DNA of 5,835 nt from Candidatus Microgenomatus auricola (lineage in GTDB: Bacteria; Patescibacteriota; Patescibacteriia; UBA9570; XYC2-FULL-38-9): positions 1-5,835 of the forward strand of contig SBBP01000034.1 of the NCBI GenBank assembly GCA_005239655.1, read 5' to 3'. This document shows, one piece after another, positions 5,752 to 5,835 of this stretch. The notes beneath the pieces are model-generated. The model searched no databases and was not told the origin of the DNA. It saw only the letters and a program-made list of their open reading frames with translations. Each line of letters begins with the position of its first letter. Position 1 is the first letter of the stretch. The position numbers and the translations under genes were made by a program.

Positions 5752-5791
5752 TTGCGGGGGCCGGATTTGAACCGGCGATCTGCTGGTTATG
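5752..5791 (-). tRNA. 3' half (3' exon) of initiator-type tRNA-Met, anticodon CAU
   Basis: Read on the minus strand, the sequence fits tRNA numbering exactly from position 34: CAT (34-36), AA, CCAGC (39-43), AGATC variable loop, T-stem GCCGG/CCGGC around TTCAAAT, 3' acceptor strand CCCCGCA, and discriminator A at 5752. The segment from the T-arm to the discriminator is nearly the same as the E. coli initiator tRNA (TTCAAATCCGGC then CCCCGCAA). A72 fits the unpaired 1-72 position of initiators. CCA is not encoded; C-A-T follows. The base before the anticodon is G, not the universal U33, and no acceptor strand such as TGCGGGG lies upstream within the window. The 5' half is therefore elsewhere, most simply beyond an intron. 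The alternatives are an attachment-site fragment or a pseudogene. Confidence 0.75.
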
Positions 5792-5835
5792 CTTTACCAC
5801 TACAGTTTTCACTGCGGCCTGCGTTGTGCAGGAGT
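5792..5835 (-). other. Possible 3' end of a group I intron interrupting tRNA-Met(CAU)
   Basis: On the minus strand the bases just before the anticodon end in G (5792), as a group I intron ends in omega-G. Upstream, TGTAGT (5804-5799) in the context GAAAACTGTAGTGG resembles the S/P7 3' element, whose partner in group I introns is typically ACTACA. Before it is a hairpin CCTGC-ACAAC-GCAGG (5832-5818) in the place expected for P8. Splicing after U33 would restore a normal anticodon loop. The core P, Q and R elements, P1 and the 5' exon lie beyond the window, so this is an inference from about 44 bases. The CAGT-GAAA-ACTG hairpin (5814-5803) competes with the P7 reading. Confidence 0.42.

Noticed and set aside
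5792..5803. AGTGGTAAAGC on the minus strand resembles a tRNA D-loop, suggesting an intact unusual tRNA
   Set aside because: Only 14 bases would remain between this arm and the T-stem, too few for an anticodon arm, and no acceptor strand complementary to CCCCGCA precedes it.
1..5835. CRISPR array, insertion sequence or phage genes
   Set aside because: No spaced direct repeats, transposase, integrase or terminal inverted repeats were seen; coding density is high with ordinary genes.

Overview
The window looks like bacterial chromosome of roughly balanced base composition using the standard code (UGA acts as a stop, for example after the first gene and after pilM). Several features point to Patescibacteria (Candidate Phyla Radiation): a soluble PAS histidine kinase with the H-box SHQMRTPLAAIKW, a pseudopilin with the AIDPAARFAESRNDQRWTDV signature, poor or absent Shine-Dalgarno sequences, and a tRNA that seems to be interrupted by an intron. 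This placement is an inference from remembered family patterns, not a database result.

Region 1 (1-1852, + strand) is a nitrogen module. It begins with the 3' end of a GAF-ANTAR protein, an RNA-binding antiterminator, and continues with glnA (type I glutamine synthetase). Between them lies a 164-base leader with two tandem stem-loops (315-340 and 342-361). Both have a hexanucleotide loop with A at position 1 and G at position 4, and both have a C.A mismatch four pairs below the loop. This matches the known two-hairpin ANTAR target. A terminator-like hairpin with a short U run (363-389) follows, then the glnA ATG at 410. The simplest model is that the ANTAR protein encoded next door controls read-through into glnA. 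This regulator-plus-RNA-target pair is the main discovery candidate.

Region 2 (1853-4667, + strand) starts with a clear intrinsic terminator and a reasonable sigma70-type promoter. A tight three-gene operon follows: a PAS-HisKA-HATPase sensor kinase, pilM (type IV pilus actin-like ATPase), and a short-leader pseudopilin. The spacings are 3 bases and a 4-base ATGA overlap. No response regulator or pilN is present in the window.

Region 3 (4664-5835, - strand) converges on region 2, and the two terminal stop codons overlap. Read on the minus strand it holds: a possible 3' end of a group I intron (running off the window), the 3' half of an initiator-type tRNA-Met starting exactly at the CAU anticodon, an anchored surface protein whose ATG lies one base after the tRNA, and a small multi-pass membrane protein of the DUF457/YdjM type. 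The tRNA and the two proteins are probably co-transcribed.
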